Origin: Ignavibacteriales bacterium | Lineage (GTDB): Bacteria > Bacteroidota > Ignavibacteria > Ignavibacteriales > Ignavibacteriaceae | DNA length: 64,000 nucleotides | Direction of reading: 5' to 3' | NCBI GenBank assembly: GCA_016700155.1 | Contig: CP065001.1 | Location: forward strand, 2,418,001-2,482,000 | In this document: positions 19,281 through 28,241 of the stretch, piece by piece | Layout of the letters: each line of letters starts with the position of its first letter | Position numbering within the stretch: the stretch's first letter is position 1 | Made by a program: the position numbers and the translations under genes | The notes under the pieces: model-generated | The model's input: the letters and a program-made list of their open reading frames with translations, nothing else | What the model was told of the DNA's origin: nothing | Databases searched by the model: none

Positions 19281-19987
19281 TTAGTTTCTCCTTTTAAAAT
19301 ATTATTCCATTCCTTTTCGGCTTTTATCATGTCAGATGGAGTTCCGATATCAATTAAGTAGTCTTCAGTCTGCCATCCATACATCTCACTTTTCAGTAGC
19401 GGTAGCAGATCGAAACCAATATCAGCAATTTCTTTTACCGGAATTTTTTCCAGAATAACTGGTGATGATATATACATTCCTGCATTTGCAATATTCGACT
19501 TTGGACGAGCTGGTTTTTCTTCAAATTCTATAATTCTATTTTGTTCATCCAAAACCGCTATACCTTTTGATGTAGGATTATCACTATTAAATAAAGCCAT
19601 ACTGAAGTGAGCTGGTATTTCTTTATGAAAACTTAAAAAATTTTTGAGATTATAATTAGTCAAATTATCAGCATAACAAATAAAAAAACATTCTTCCCCG
19701 GCAACAAAGTTTTTATTTTCTCTCAATGTACCAGCGCTGCCCAAAAGTTTCTCTTCATAGAAAAAATGAAAGTTCACTTTTGTCTTTTGTGTTTTTATGT
19801 ACTCAACAACTTTTTCAGGTAAATGATGAAGATTAATAAGAACGTCATCGATATTGTGATGTTCAAATAGTTTTATCCACCATCCCAGTAACGGTGTCCC
19901 GCAAATATTTACAAGACATTTTGGAATTTCATCAGTGATTGGTTTTAGCCTGGTTCCTAATCCGGCAGCAAGTAGAAAAGCTTTCAT
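19277..19987 (-). CDS. hddC: Heptose-1-phosphate nucleotidyltransferase (HddC-like)
   Basis: A 236-residue NTP-transferase family enzyme with the N-terminal pyrophosphorylase loop LAAGLGTRLKP and PKCLVNICGTPLLGWW, the metal/donor segment CYADNLTNY (about 130-138), and FEEKP and NAGMYISS later on. The length and its position between gmhA and hddA point to HddC, which makes GDP-D-glycero-alpha-D-manno-heptose from heptose-1-phosphate and GTP. Sequence alone cannot prove the nucleotide specificity; a glucose- or mannose-1-phosphate specific relative is possible. It sits one base after the SDR stop and overlaps gmhA by four bases. Confidence 0.85.
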   Translation of the reverse strand: MKAFLLAAGLGTRLKPITDEIPKCLVNICGTPLLGWWIKLFEHHNIDDVLINLHHLPEKVVEYIKTQKTKVNFHFFYEEKLLGSAGTLRENKNFVAGEECFFICYADNLTNYNLKNFLSFHKEIPAHFSMALFNSDNPTSKGIAVLDEQNRIIEFEEKPARPKSNIANAGMYISSPVILEKIPVKEIADIGFDLLPLLKSEMYGWQTEDYLIDIGTPSDMIKAEKEWNNILKGETK

Positions 19988-19988
19988 T

Positions 19989-21107
19989 TCAGTTTTTAGT
20001 AACCTTTCTTACTACATTCAACTGTTTCATTGTCTTTTCTGCGTATTCTAAAATATCGTCAATATCAGTTTGTTCCTTTAAATAGGCATAGTATTCAACA
20101 ACAGAATCTTCAATGGTTCTATGTGGATTCCATCCTAACTTTTTTAATTTTGAATTATCCGAACATGTGTTTCTTGTGTCGCCTACCCGGAACTCACCAG
20201 GAATTTTCGCAACGATATGTTCCTTATTATGTACCTTTGCAACAACTTCAGCAAATTCTTTCACCGTATAATCTTTTCCACTGCCTACACAAAATACCTC
20301 ATAATCTGCGCTATCATTTTGCAGCGCGAGTATGTTTGCATCAACAACATCATGTATGTTTATAAAATCTCTTTTCTGCAAACCATCTTCATATAATGTT
20401 GGAGCTTTGTCAAAGAAATAATGAAGATTAAATATTCTACAGGCTCCTGAATAAGCATTGTAAAATGATTGACGGGGTCCCTGAACAATCGAATATCTCA
20501 TTGCAACAGAAGGTATTGAGTATCGTTTACCAAATGAAATTGTTGTAAGCTCTTGCGAATACTTTGAAATTGCATAAGCGTTTGGCGGATTTGCGTGAGA
20601 TTCAGGAGTCCACTGCCATTCCATTAACTCTCCATTTTCATCTTTCCAATCCCACTCCCCTTTTTCAAGCTGTTCAATTGGTCTTTGAGATGGCGAAATT
20701 AATTTACCATCCTTTTTTTTATAAAGACCTTCTCCCTGAACGAATTGAGATGAAGCAGTAACGATTTTTTTTACTTGTAGTTTTTTTTCAACTATAATTT
20801 CATATATCAACGCAGTACTTACTGCATTTACATGAAAGAATGTTGAGAAGTCAGGAAGGTAATCCTGGTAAGCAGCAAGGTGATAAATATATTCAACATC
20901 TTTTAATGCTTTTTCCAGAACGGATTTTTCTCTTATATCACCGAGAATAAACTCAGCTTTGGGATTAAGATATGCAGGCATTCCTTTTAAATGAACCGGC
21001 TTTTGCAGGTTATCGAGTATTCTAACATCATAACCAAGACTTATTAACTTATCGACTGTATGTGAGCCGATGAAACCAGCACCACCTGTTACTAAAACTA
21101 AACTCAT
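19989..21107 (-). CDS. Extended SDR, NAD-dependent sugar-nucleotide epimerase/dehydratase
   Basis: A Rossmann-fold extended short-chain dehydrogenase with TGGAGFIGSH at residues 7-16, the Ser of TASSQF near 120 and the catalytic YxxxK pair Tyr178/Lys182 (AYAISKYSQE). RDFINIHDVVDA and a C-terminal DDILEYAE extension are also visible. An insert between the Ser and Tyr motifs is rich in Trp and Glu (EWDWKDENGELMEWQW) and is not usual for UDP-glucose epimerases. Placed inside the heptose cassette it may epimerise or dehydrate the GDP-heptose, as DmhA-type enzymes do for modified heptoses. I chose the ATG at 21107, with GGAG 11 bases upstream; a GTG four codons earlier is possible. Confidence 0.85.
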   Translation of the reverse strand: MSLVLVTGGAGFIGSHTVDKLISLGYDVRILDNLQKPVHLKGMPAYLNPKAEFILGDIREKSVLEKALKDVEYIYHLAAYQDYLPDFSTFFHVNAVSTALIYEIIVEKKLQVKKIVTASSQFVQGEGLYKKKDGKLISPSQRPIEQLEKGEWDWKDENGELMEWQWTPESHANPPNAYAISKYSQELTTISFGKRYSIPSVAMRYSIVQGPRQSFYNAYSGACRIFNLHYFFDKAPTLYEDGLQKRDFINIHDVVDANILALQNDSADYEVFCVGSGKDYTVKEFAEVVAKVHNKEHIVAKIPGEFRVGDTRNTCSDNSKLKKLGWNPHRTIEDSVVEYYAYLKEQTDIDDILEYAEKTMKQLNVVRKVTKN

Positions 21108-21146
21108 ATAAGAATGCACTCCATTGCTGCTAAAGATGTTTTGATG

Positions 21147-22136
21147 CTACTTAAGATCATAACGCTTATAGTTAAAAATTATTTTACTTCCTTGCGGTTC
21201 AAGCATAAACGGCATTTCGCGATAATCCTGCATTGCTTCGCGCAACTTATCATGATCCTCACGTTTACAGTATACTAACAAAAATCCCCCACCGCCTGCA
21301 CCAGCAATTTTACCTCCAACTGCTCCTGCATTAATTGCGGTTGAATACATTTTATCTATTTCCGCATTTGAAATATTTGAGGATAAATTTTTCTTTAAGT
21401 CCCAGTTTTCAGAAAGTAATCGGCCTACATCATCAACATTTCCGTTCAACAAACTTCCTTCTGTATCATAAGCTAATTTTTTTATTGAATCGTGATAATC
21501 AAGCTTATCACTTATAGATTTTTTCTGTTCAGTTAGTACTGTTGAGGAGCTCCTTGTAATGTTAGTGTAGAACAGTAGAAGGTTAGCTCCAAGTTTTCTT
21601 TTTAAATTTGTTGGAAGTTCAATGGCTTCCGTTTCGACAGTTTCATCCTTATTAAACTTAATTGCTTTCAACCCGCCGTATGCGGCAATGTACTGATCTT
21701 GTTTGCCTATAGGTTTTTTTAGAGTATCAATTTCGATTTCGCATGCTTCTTTTGCCAGTTGTTCATGTGTTACCTGGAATCCTCTATAATGGTAAGCAGC
21801 ATTTAATAACCCGACTGTTAAGCTGCTTGATGAACCTAAACCCGATCCTTCTGAAGGGACATCGGCAAGCATTGTAATTTCTATGCCTTTATCAAGCTTT
21901 GACTTTCGCAGGACTTCACGCACGAGTTCGTGCTGAATTTCATCAACAGAACTGACGATTTCTTTTTTTGTATAGTTAACATAAATGAGATCATCAAATC
22001 TTTCTTTGATAATGACAAAAATATATTTATCAATCGCGGATGAGACAACAAATCCTTCCTTTAACTGATAATATTCTTTAAAATCTGTTCCGCCTCCGCA
22101 AAGGCTTATCCGTAATGGGGTTTGTGAGATGATCAT
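21147..22136 (-). CDS. hddA: D-glycero-alpha-D-manno-heptose-7-phosphate kinase (GHMP kinase)
   Basis: A 329-residue GHMP-family kinase. It begins MIISQTPLRISLCGGGTDF, the hallmark of the HddA/fucokinase-like branch. The ATP loop is PSEGSGLGSSSSL (94-106) and the C-terminal GAGGGGF loop is near residue 280. HddA phosphorylates heptose-7-phosphate at C1 to give the 1,7-bisphosphate. The next enzyme, the GmhB phosphatase, is not in this window. Its ATG overlaps the stop of the upstream methyltransferase (ATGA). Gene order hddA-SDR-hddC-gmhA with tight spacing supports one pathway. Confidence 0.92.
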   Translation of the reverse strand: MIISQTPLRISLCGGGTDFKEYYQLKEGFVVSSAIDKYIFVIIKERFDDLIYVNYTKKEIVSSVDEIQHELVREVLRKSKLDKGIEITMLADVPSEGSGLGSSSSLTVGLLNAAYHYRGFQVTHEQLAKEACEIEIDTLKKPIGKQDQYIAAYGGLKAIKFNKDETVETEAIELPTNLKRKLGANLLLFYTNITRSSSTVLTEQKKSISDKLDYHDSIKKLAYDTEGSLLNGNVDDVGRLLSENWDLKKNLSSNISNAEIDKMYSTAINAGAVGGKIAGAGGGGFLLVYCKREDHDKLREAMQDYREMPFMLEPQGSKIIFNYKRYDLK

Positions 22137-22885
22137 TTGTTATCGGGCTTTCTTTTTCGTGCTGTACAAGTAAAATCCTGTGTTAATATTTTTTCTGACC
22201 CACCTGTTTCAATAATTCTAACCGCCATAAAAATAACCCTGATGATTTTCCACAAAATTAGTCTTATAGTACTTAGAAATCCTTTTGTTGTAGGACCAGT
22301 TTCAAAACTATTTATCTCATCGAATCCGACTAATCGCAATATTTGGCTTAAAGAATTGGGATTAAATATCGTTAGATGAGTAAGATCTCCATAAATGATA
22401 TGATTAGGGGAAATTCCATCACCGTTCGGAGTTTGAATTATTAATAAACCATTTTCGTTGAGTATTGAATGAATCCCCCTGAAAAAATCAAACAATTCCT
22501 TTTTGTATAAATGTTCAATAACATCCATTGCAAAAACTATATCATATTTTTTTTTGTGTTCTGTTAAAAATGAAAACACATCATAACTATCAGCATTTAA
22601 TCCTCTAGATCTTGCAATATTGATTTGTTCATCAGAAATATCAATCCCGTATAAATTGTTAAATCCTTCCTTATAAAGAAACTGAAGCAATAATCCATTA
22701 CCACAACCGATATCTATTACAGAGGCATTCTTCGAAAATCCAGAGAGATATTTCAGATATCTTTTTTTATATCCTGCAAACAGTGATTCATTTGAATAAT
22801 TGTTTTCATTACTTATATAATTTTTAAATGTCGTTACATAAGCATCATAAAGCTGTTTACGGAAATCATATTTTTTTTCAGTCAT
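22133..22885 (-). CDS. SAM-dependent class I methyltransferase
   Basis: A 250-residue methyltransferase with motif I VIDIGCGNGLLLQFL, the strand-2 acid in YGIDISDEQ and KKYDIVFAMDVIEHLYKKE as motifs II/III. QTPNGDGISPNHIIYGDLTHLT is a stretch common to sugar methyltransferases of capsule loci. It overlaps both neighbours by four bases (flippase upstream, hddA downstream), so it is part of a tightly coupled group and may modify the heptose. Confidence 0.87.
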   Translation of the reverse strand: MTEKKYDFRKQLYDAYVTTFKNYISNENNYSNESLFAGYKKRYLKYLSGFSKNASVIDIGCGNGLLLQFLYKEGFNNLYGIDISDEQINIARSRGLNADSYDVFSFLTEHKKKYDIVFAMDVIEHLYKKELFDFFRGIHSILNENGLLIIQTPNGDGISPNHIIYGDLTHLTIFNPNSLSQILRLVGFDEINSFETGPTTKGFLSTIRLILWKIIRVIFMAVRIIETGGSEKILTQDFTCTARKRKPDNK

Positions 22886-24420
22886 GATTTGTAAGACATA
22901 GAAAAATTATTAATGATCGAAGAAAATATGTTCAACAAATTGCTTTTAACTATAAATAAATTCGTTGAATAGACAGTTATAAATATTATTATTTCGTAAA
23001 ACGTACCTATATGAAAAGCTTGCATAAACTGAACAAATATTTTTGTAAAAATAAAAGCAGCTAAGGCATTCACCGAGTAATAAACAAGGTTTGGAATAAA
23101 AACTTTTCTTTTACTATTCAAGATGTTTTTATTAACAATAAAAAACGATGTGACAAAAAAGAATAAATAGCTTAATGTGGTACTCACAGCCAATCCATTT
23201 TGTTCATATTGTTCCACAAGGATAATATTTAATATTATTTTGAGTACTATCCCTATAATTGTAATCAGCAATAATTTTTTTATCATTCCTATGCTATATA
23301 ATAATTTATTAATAACACCATAGATAGAATAGAAGATTATGCCGAATGCATAATATGACAGAACATCAGAAGTTTTTACAGTATCGATAAAGGAAAACTT
23401 CCCCCTCTCAAAAAATATCTTAGTAATTGTATCCCCATAGAAAATGAAAAGAATCATTATAGGCACGAAAATCCCAACACTGATAAGGATACCTGTACTG
23501 AATATTCTCTCTAATTCTTCCTTTTTTTTTTCTTGGTATAAAATTGAAAACTTAGGGAAAATTGCTGTGGAAAGTGATATTGTGAGAATAGAGATAGGTA
23601 AGAAAAAAATAGTTTGCGCATAACTCAACGCAGAAATTCCACCTTCAGTTATTGATTCATAAAATAACCTATCCGAAATCAAATAAAGCTGACCAATACT
23701 TTCTATGAGGACTACTATTAAAATACTGCTCAAACTGCTTTTTAACAGCAATGTCAATTGTGAAATCGAAGCATTAACTTTTGTAAAAAGTTCTTTTGAA
23801 CTAAACATCAAGTAACTAATCTGTATTAAGTTACCAACAATAAAACCGATTGGAATTGCAACTATCATATCACTTCCCCAAAAATAAACAAAAAATAAAA
23901 CTGTTATGTTTGGAATAATGTTTGAGATAATTGAATACCTGAACTCATGATTACTTTGTTGATAGCCAATTAAAATAGATATTCCGGCAGTGATTGGAAT
24001 TGAGAGTAAGAACAAAATAAAAACATGGTTAGTAGTTTGAATAATATTTTGTTCTGAACCGCCTAAGAAAAGATCGAGAATATTTTCTCTATTCATATAT
24101 AGTATTAATGCTAAAACCAAACCGGCGACAATGAATAAGTAAAAATTAGTTCTGACAAAAACATTTAGATTTATTGTATTGTCACTCTTCGCCTTATTGT
24201 AAGTTGGTATAAAGTAGTTTTGACCTATACACAAGATTATTGTATTTATAGTCAGCGGAATGACAGCACCGATAAGATAAATATCAAATTCTGTCGATAA
24301 TCCGTAAATCCCCGCAAACAGAATTTCCCGTAAAAAACCTAGACCCTTTGATAGTATTGAAACTACAGCTATAAAAATAGCGGCGCCGGAAACTGTTGAA
24401 GTGAATTTACTTGTTTTCAT
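22882..24420 (-). CDS. MurJ/MviN-type lipid-linked oligosaccharide flippase (Wzx-like)
   Basis: A 512-residue membrane protein with about 14 hydrophobic helices, of the MOP superfamily. The N-terminal part SILSKGLGFLREILFAGIYG and the helix-7 region ISDRLFYESITEGGISALSYAQ are typical of the MurJ branch, which flips lipid II, but MurJ homologues also serve as Wzx in polysaccharide loci. Position between UDP-xylose synthase and a methyltransferase, together with Wza/Wzz/Wzy-type genes, favours export of this locus's repeat unit rather than peptidoglycan precursor. Confidence 0.85.
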   Translation of the reverse strand: MKTSKFTSTVSGAAIFIAVVSILSKGLGFLREILFAGIYGLSTEFDIYLIGAVIPLTINTIILCIGQNYFIPTYNKAKSDNTINLNVFVRTNFYLFIVAGLVLALILYMNRENILDLFLGGSEQNIIQTTNHVFILFLLSIPITAGISILIGYQQSNHEFRYSIISNIIPNITVLFFVYFWGSDMIVAIPIGFIVGNLIQISYLMFSSKELFTKVNASISQLTLLLKSSLSSILIVVLIESIGQLYLISDRLFYESITEGGISALSYAQTIFFLPISILTISLSTAIFPKFSILYQEKKKEELERIFSTGILISVGIFVPIMILFIFYGDTITKIFFERGKFSFIDTVKTSDVLSYYAFGIIFYSIYGVINKLLYSIGMIKKLLLITIIGIVLKIILNIILVEQYEQNGLAVSTTLSYLFFFVTSFFIVNKNILNSKRKVFIPNLVYYSVNALAAFIFTKIFVQFMQAFHIGTFYEIIIFITVYSTNLFIVKSNLLNIFSSIINNFSMSYKS

Positions 24421-24440
24421 TTTGATTGGTCAAAAAGCAA

Positions 24441-25379
24441 CTATAGAATTTCTATAAAATGTTTGATCGTTTTTTCCAGTCCTTTTTGCCGATCAACTTT
24501 AGGTTCCCATCCCAATACTTTTTTTGCTTTTTCAATATTTGGCTGACGTGTTTGAGGGTCATCAACAGGAAGTTCTTTAAAAATAATTTTGCTTTTGGAA
24601 CCCGTTTGTTTAATTACTTCCTCAGCAAATTGTAAGATGGTTATTTCATCCGGATTTCCAATGTTAACAGGTTCTACTTCATTAGACATAAGCAGTTTGT
24701 AAATGCCATCAACCTGATCTGAAACATAACAAAAACTTCTCGTCTGAGAACCATTACCAAACACTGTAATATCCTCACCCTTTAATGCCTGACCGACAAA
24801 TGCTGGTAATGCACGACCATCATTCAAACGCATTCTTGGTCCATACGTATTGAATATTCTTACAATTCTTGTATCAACTCCATGATACCTGTGATATGCC
24901 ATCGTTAGTGCTTCAGCAAATCTTTTTGCTTCATCATAAACTCCACGGGGACCAATGGGATTTACGTTTCCCCAATACTCCTCACTTTGAGGATGTACAA
25001 CAGGATCGCCGTAAACTTCAGATGTTGAGGCAAGTAAGAATCTTGCTTTCTTTTCTTTTGCCAGCCCAAGAGCTTTGTGCGTACCTAATGAACCTACCTT
25101 TAAAGTCTGAATCGGAAGTTTAAGATAATCAATGGGACTTGCAGGAGATGCAAAATGTAAAATGTAATCAATCCTACCAGGTAAGTAAGTGTAGTTTGTT
25201 ATATCGTGTTTTACAAATTCAAAATTTTCATTTCCAATCAGATGTGAGATATTGTCAATATTCCCTGTAATGAGATTGTCGATGCAAATTACTTTTAGCC
25301 CTTCTGCTAATAGGCGGTCACATAAATGTGAGCCAAGAAAACCGGCACCACCAGCGACAACAGCAGTATACTTATACAA
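24441..25379 (-). CDS. uxs: UDP-glucuronate decarboxylase (UDP-xylose synthase)
   Basis: A 312-residue extended SDR. Motifs are AGGAGFLGSHL (9-19), the triad Thr119-Ser120-Glu121 in ASTSEVYGDP, and Tyr148/Lys152 (YDEAKRFAE), followed by RIFNTYGPRM and RSFCYVSDQVDG. TSE and the Arg-rich C-terminal segment are typical of UXS, which decarboxylates UDP-glucuronate to UDP-xylose. The UDP-glucose dehydrogenase that supplies it is not in the window. The start is TTG with GGAGG eight bases upstream; it overlaps the end of the chain-length gene by eight bases. Confidence 0.92.
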   Translation of the reverse strand: MYKYTAVVAGGAGFLGSHLCDRLLAEGLKVICIDNLITGNIDNISHLIGNENFEFVKHDITNYTYLPGRIDYILHFASPASPIDYLKLPIQTLKVGSLGTHKALGLAKEKKARFLLASTSEVYGDPVVHPQSEEYWGNVNPIGPRGVYDEAKRFAEALTMAYHRYHGVDTRIVRIFNTYGPRMRLNDGRALPAFVGQALKGEDITVFGNGSQTRSFCYVSDQVDGIYKLLMSNEVEPVNIGNPDEITILQFAEEVIKQTGSKSKIIFKELPVDDPQTRQPNIEKAKKVLGWEPKVDRQKGLEKTIKHFIEIL

Positions 25380-26529
25380 TATCTTTGCCTCCGGTCAGTT
25401 TTTTCAGTTCGTAATTTTTCTTTTCTTTAAAGATGAAAATCATACTCATAAAAACGAATGTAAAAATTGCTCCGGCTATGGATGAGAACACAACTTTTGG
25501 GCTGGATTTCCGCAATGGAGGGATTGCTTCATCAAGAACTTCAACAGTCGGCAGATCACGGTTCTCCTGAATTTTCTCTTTGTAATATTGCTGCTGCAGT
25601 ATAAGATAAACTTCATTCTGAATTTTGACATCGCGCACAAGTTTGGCAAGAGTTCTCGCTAATTCCGGGACTTCTTTAAATGCGAGTAAGTAATCCTCAT
25701 TTCCTACTTCCATTTTTTTATACTGTTCACGCAGTTCTTCTATCTTCTTTCTTAAAGCTATAACTGTTTTATCATCTTCTCTGAAATTTGTCTGGGCTAA
25801 TCCAAGTTCAATTTCACTCTTAATCATTTCCGTTTTTAATTCTGCTGCAGCTTCGATGGCAGCTTTCAATTGCTCGGGAAGAGAAATAGTTTTATGTTCT
25901 TTTTGAAAAACCATTAATGCAGTTTCAACTGAATCAAGGTTTGCTTTTGTTAGTGTCAATTGTGATTCAATATAAACTCTTGCACGTTTTGCTTTTGAAC
26001 TGAGTTTCTCGCGATTAATCTTATCCAGTGCTTCGACAAACGCGTTTGAGATCTTTGCTGATAGATTTTTCTTTTCCTCATTTTCGCCAAAAATCATTGG
26101 AATGTATTTCGTTTTCACTTCTACATTAAGTTTTATCAAACCTTCCTTGTTTATTTCTATTTCCAGATCTCCGCTAAGCTGTTGAGCTGCCTTATATAAA
26201 TTTTCTTCATCATACAAATTCTGTATTCCGAGTTTATTAATTACATAAATGGAAGCTGAACGGCTTCTTAAAATTTCGGCGTAAAGCTGTGATGTTGCAC
26301 TGTTCAGTCCGCCGGTTAACAAATCAGTAAATCCGGAACCAGAAAGCAGACTGCTCAAACCTCCCATTGAAGAATTTTTTTCAGGCGGAAGAACAGTAAC
26401 AGGCGCACGATAGGACACGGGATAAATGAAATATAAAATCAGAAATAAAAATATTGTAGTTAAAACCGTAATTTTTAGAATCTGGTTTTTATATTGAATT
26501 ATTGTGTGAAGCATGTCGTGATATGTCAT
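25372..26529 (-). CDS. Wzz-type polysaccharide chain-length determinant
   Basis: A 385-residue inner-membrane protein of the polysaccharide co-polymerase family. There is an N-terminal helix at about 18-37 and a second at about 353-372 preceded by the Pro/Ser segment LDEAIPPLRKSSP. Between them is a long charged, coiled-coil-rich periplasmic region (about 160-320). A Gly/Ser/Leu-rich segment (GGLSSLLSGSGFTDLLTGG) follows the first helix. No Walker motifs, so no tyrosine-kinase domain. It controls chain length together with the Wzy-like protein and the outer-membrane exporter encoded just upstream (3-bp gap). Confidence 0.9.
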   Translation of the reverse strand: MTYHDMLHTIIQYKNQILKITVLTTIFLFLILYFIYPVSYRAPVTVLPPEKNSSMGGLSSLLSGSGFTDLLTGGLNSATSQLYAEILRSRSASIYVINKLGIQNLYDEENLYKAAQQLSGDLEIEINKEGLIKLNVEVKTKYIPMIFGENEEKKNLSAKISNAFVEALDKINREKLSSKAKRARVYIESQLTLTKANLDSVETALMVFQKEHKTISLPEQLKAAIEAAAELKTEMIKSEIELGLAQTNFREDDKTVIALRKKIEELREQYKKMEVGNEDYLLAFKEVPELARTLAKLVRDVKIQNEVYLILQQQYYKEKIQENRDLPTVEVLDEAIPPLRKSSPKVVFSSIAGAIFTFVFMSMIFIFKEKKNYELKKLTGGKDIV

Positions 26530-26532
26530 GAT

Positions 26533-28125
26533 TTACCTCGATGCAACAATGACTGCTATAGTTGCAGCTACGACCGCAGCAACCTGTCCAAGAATTTGTA
26601 GTGAAGTTGTAAAGACATCCCAAAATTTAGGTCCTGGTGGATCCTCAGGTATCCAGATAGTATCACCAGGTTCCAGAATTTCAATATCATCTGCATCAAT
26701 CCATTCGCCCGTTCTTGCTTTAATAATACGCACATCATTTTCAAGTGCGCGCCAGCCGAAACCTCCTGCAAGCTGAATGTAATCTTCTATAGTAAGATTT
26801 TCGTGATAGATTAATTTTCCAGGATTTATCACTTGTCCCAACATAATGATATAGTTTTTTGATTCTGGAATGTTGATAACATCTTCCTTTTTTAGAACAA
26901 CATCTTCAGAAAGATCAGCATTTTCAAATAATGCAACGAAGTCCACAACAACTCTTCCGGTTTTTTGACGAGATTTGGATTTTAAATAATCATATTCATC
27001 TTCAGTCATATCAGCACGCGGAATTAATTTTAGTCTTTCAAATTCGGGATCTTCATCAGCAATGCCTTGAGTTCTTGTTAATGTAGCTTCCGTTAATGAA
27101 GCTTCTTTCTTGAAACCGCCTGCTTCCTTAATTATATCCGTAAGCGTAGTGCTATCTTTTATTATTTTATAAAACCCGGGATATTTTACAAATCCGTCTA
27201 TTCTAACATATCTATCTACAAGGTAGTCAGGGATTTCTCTAACAGTTATTAAATCCTGCCTGTTTAATTTCAGGTGATTATTTTTTAGTTCTTCAAAAGA
27301 ATAGTAATAACTTATTTGTCGTTTCCCATCATCGCTGAATCTCATTACTTCAATTGAATCAATTCTTGCTTTGCTTAACAATCCTCCTGCAAGTTCTAAT
27401 AAGTTGTAGATTGATTCGCCTTCAACAAATTCATACTTGCCTGGATATTTTATCCTTCCGTATATGGAAACAACTTCATCTATCCTGTCAACAAGAACTA
27501 TGTCTCCCTCTTTCAGATATGGATTATTCTCTTTATTACCATAACGGAGAAAAGATAGGAGGTCATAATACTTTTCATTTTTATCCCGCGATGTAATTTT
27601 GATGTTTCTGTAATTTGCGGTAGGTGTTAATCCTTTTGAAATTACAACAAGATCAATCAATCTTGAGTTGGCACTTAGTGTATATGTGGATGGTTTTTCA
27701 ACATCACCTAACAATGATACTTTTATTTTCCTGAAGTCCGCTAAGGAAATATATACTTCAACATTTCTATAATTTTTATTTATTCCATTCTTTATTTTAT
27801 TTCTTGCCATAGAAAGTGTGCAATGATTTAAATCAATTCCACCTGCTTTAGGAATATAAAGGAATCCTTCCTGATCAATAACAAGGTTAAATATTGCTTC
27901 TTCTAATCCGCGTATAGAGATAAACATTTTGTCTCCGGGACCAACAAAAAATTCATCCGGGTTTATACTCCCTTCAGTAGCTTCTAACTTATATGTGGAA
28001 AGCAATAAGGAATCAGTTTTTGCGGAAAATGATCTTTCTTTGTAATCAGGAAATAACTGACTATAAATCGGGATGTTGCAAATCAAAAGGAATAATATGA
28101 CGGAAAGGATTAATTTATTTTTCAC
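26533..28125 (-). CDS. Wza-type polysaccharide export protein with SLBB domains
   Basis: A 530-residue exported protein. A signal peptide covers about 1-22. The Poly_export domain has GPGDKMFISIRG and DQEGFLYIPKAGGI, followed by several SLBB domains (for example VSLLGDVEKPSTYTL, VSIYGRIKYPGKYEF, VRIDGFVKYPGFY, IIMLGQVINPGK). A C-terminal hydrophobic helix is followed by VIVASR. It would form the periplasm-to-outer-membrane channel for the polysaccharide. The start is GTG. It is the first gene of the leftward locus, with a 116-bp gap to ftsX behind it, so the locus promoter is expected in 28126-28241. Confidence 0.92.
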   Translation of the reverse strand: MKNKLILSVILFLLICNIPIYSQLFPDYKERSFSAKTDSLLLSTYKLEATEGSINPDEFFVGPGDKMFISIRGLEEAIFNLVIDQEGFLYIPKAGGIDLNHCTLSMARNKIKNGINKNYRNVEVYISLADFRKIKVSLLGDVEKPSTYTLSANSRLIDLVVISKGLTPTANYRNIKITSRDKNEKYYDLLSFLRYGNKENNPYLKEGDIVLVDRIDEVVSIYGRIKYPGKYEFVEGESIYNLLELAGGLLSKARIDSIEVMRFSDDGKRQISYYYSFEELKNNHLKLNRQDLITVREIPDYLVDRYVRIDGFVKYPGFYKIIKDSTTLTDIIKEAGGFKKEASLTEATLTRTQGIADEDPEFERLKLIPRADMTEDEYDYLKSKSRQKTGRVVVDFVALFENADLSEDVVLKKEDVINIPESKNYIIMLGQVINPGKLIYHENLTIEDYIQLAGGFGWRALENDVRIIKARTGEWIDADDIEILEPGDTIWIPEDPPGPKFWDVFTTSLQILGQVAAVVAATIAVIVASR

Positions 28126-28241
28126 AGTAGTTTATTTTATGAAAGATATTGTTCAATATTTAAATGCTAATGACAACTGTCTGATAAATTGTATTCAGCT
28201 AAATTTTAGCGGGCGAAAAATTACAAAATAATGCTCTTACT

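Noticed and set aside
28144..28161. Small inverted repeat (ATATTGTTCAATAT) upstream of the Wza-type gene
   Set aside because: Short AT-rich palindrome, expected by chance in this base composition; no second copy to suggest an operator.
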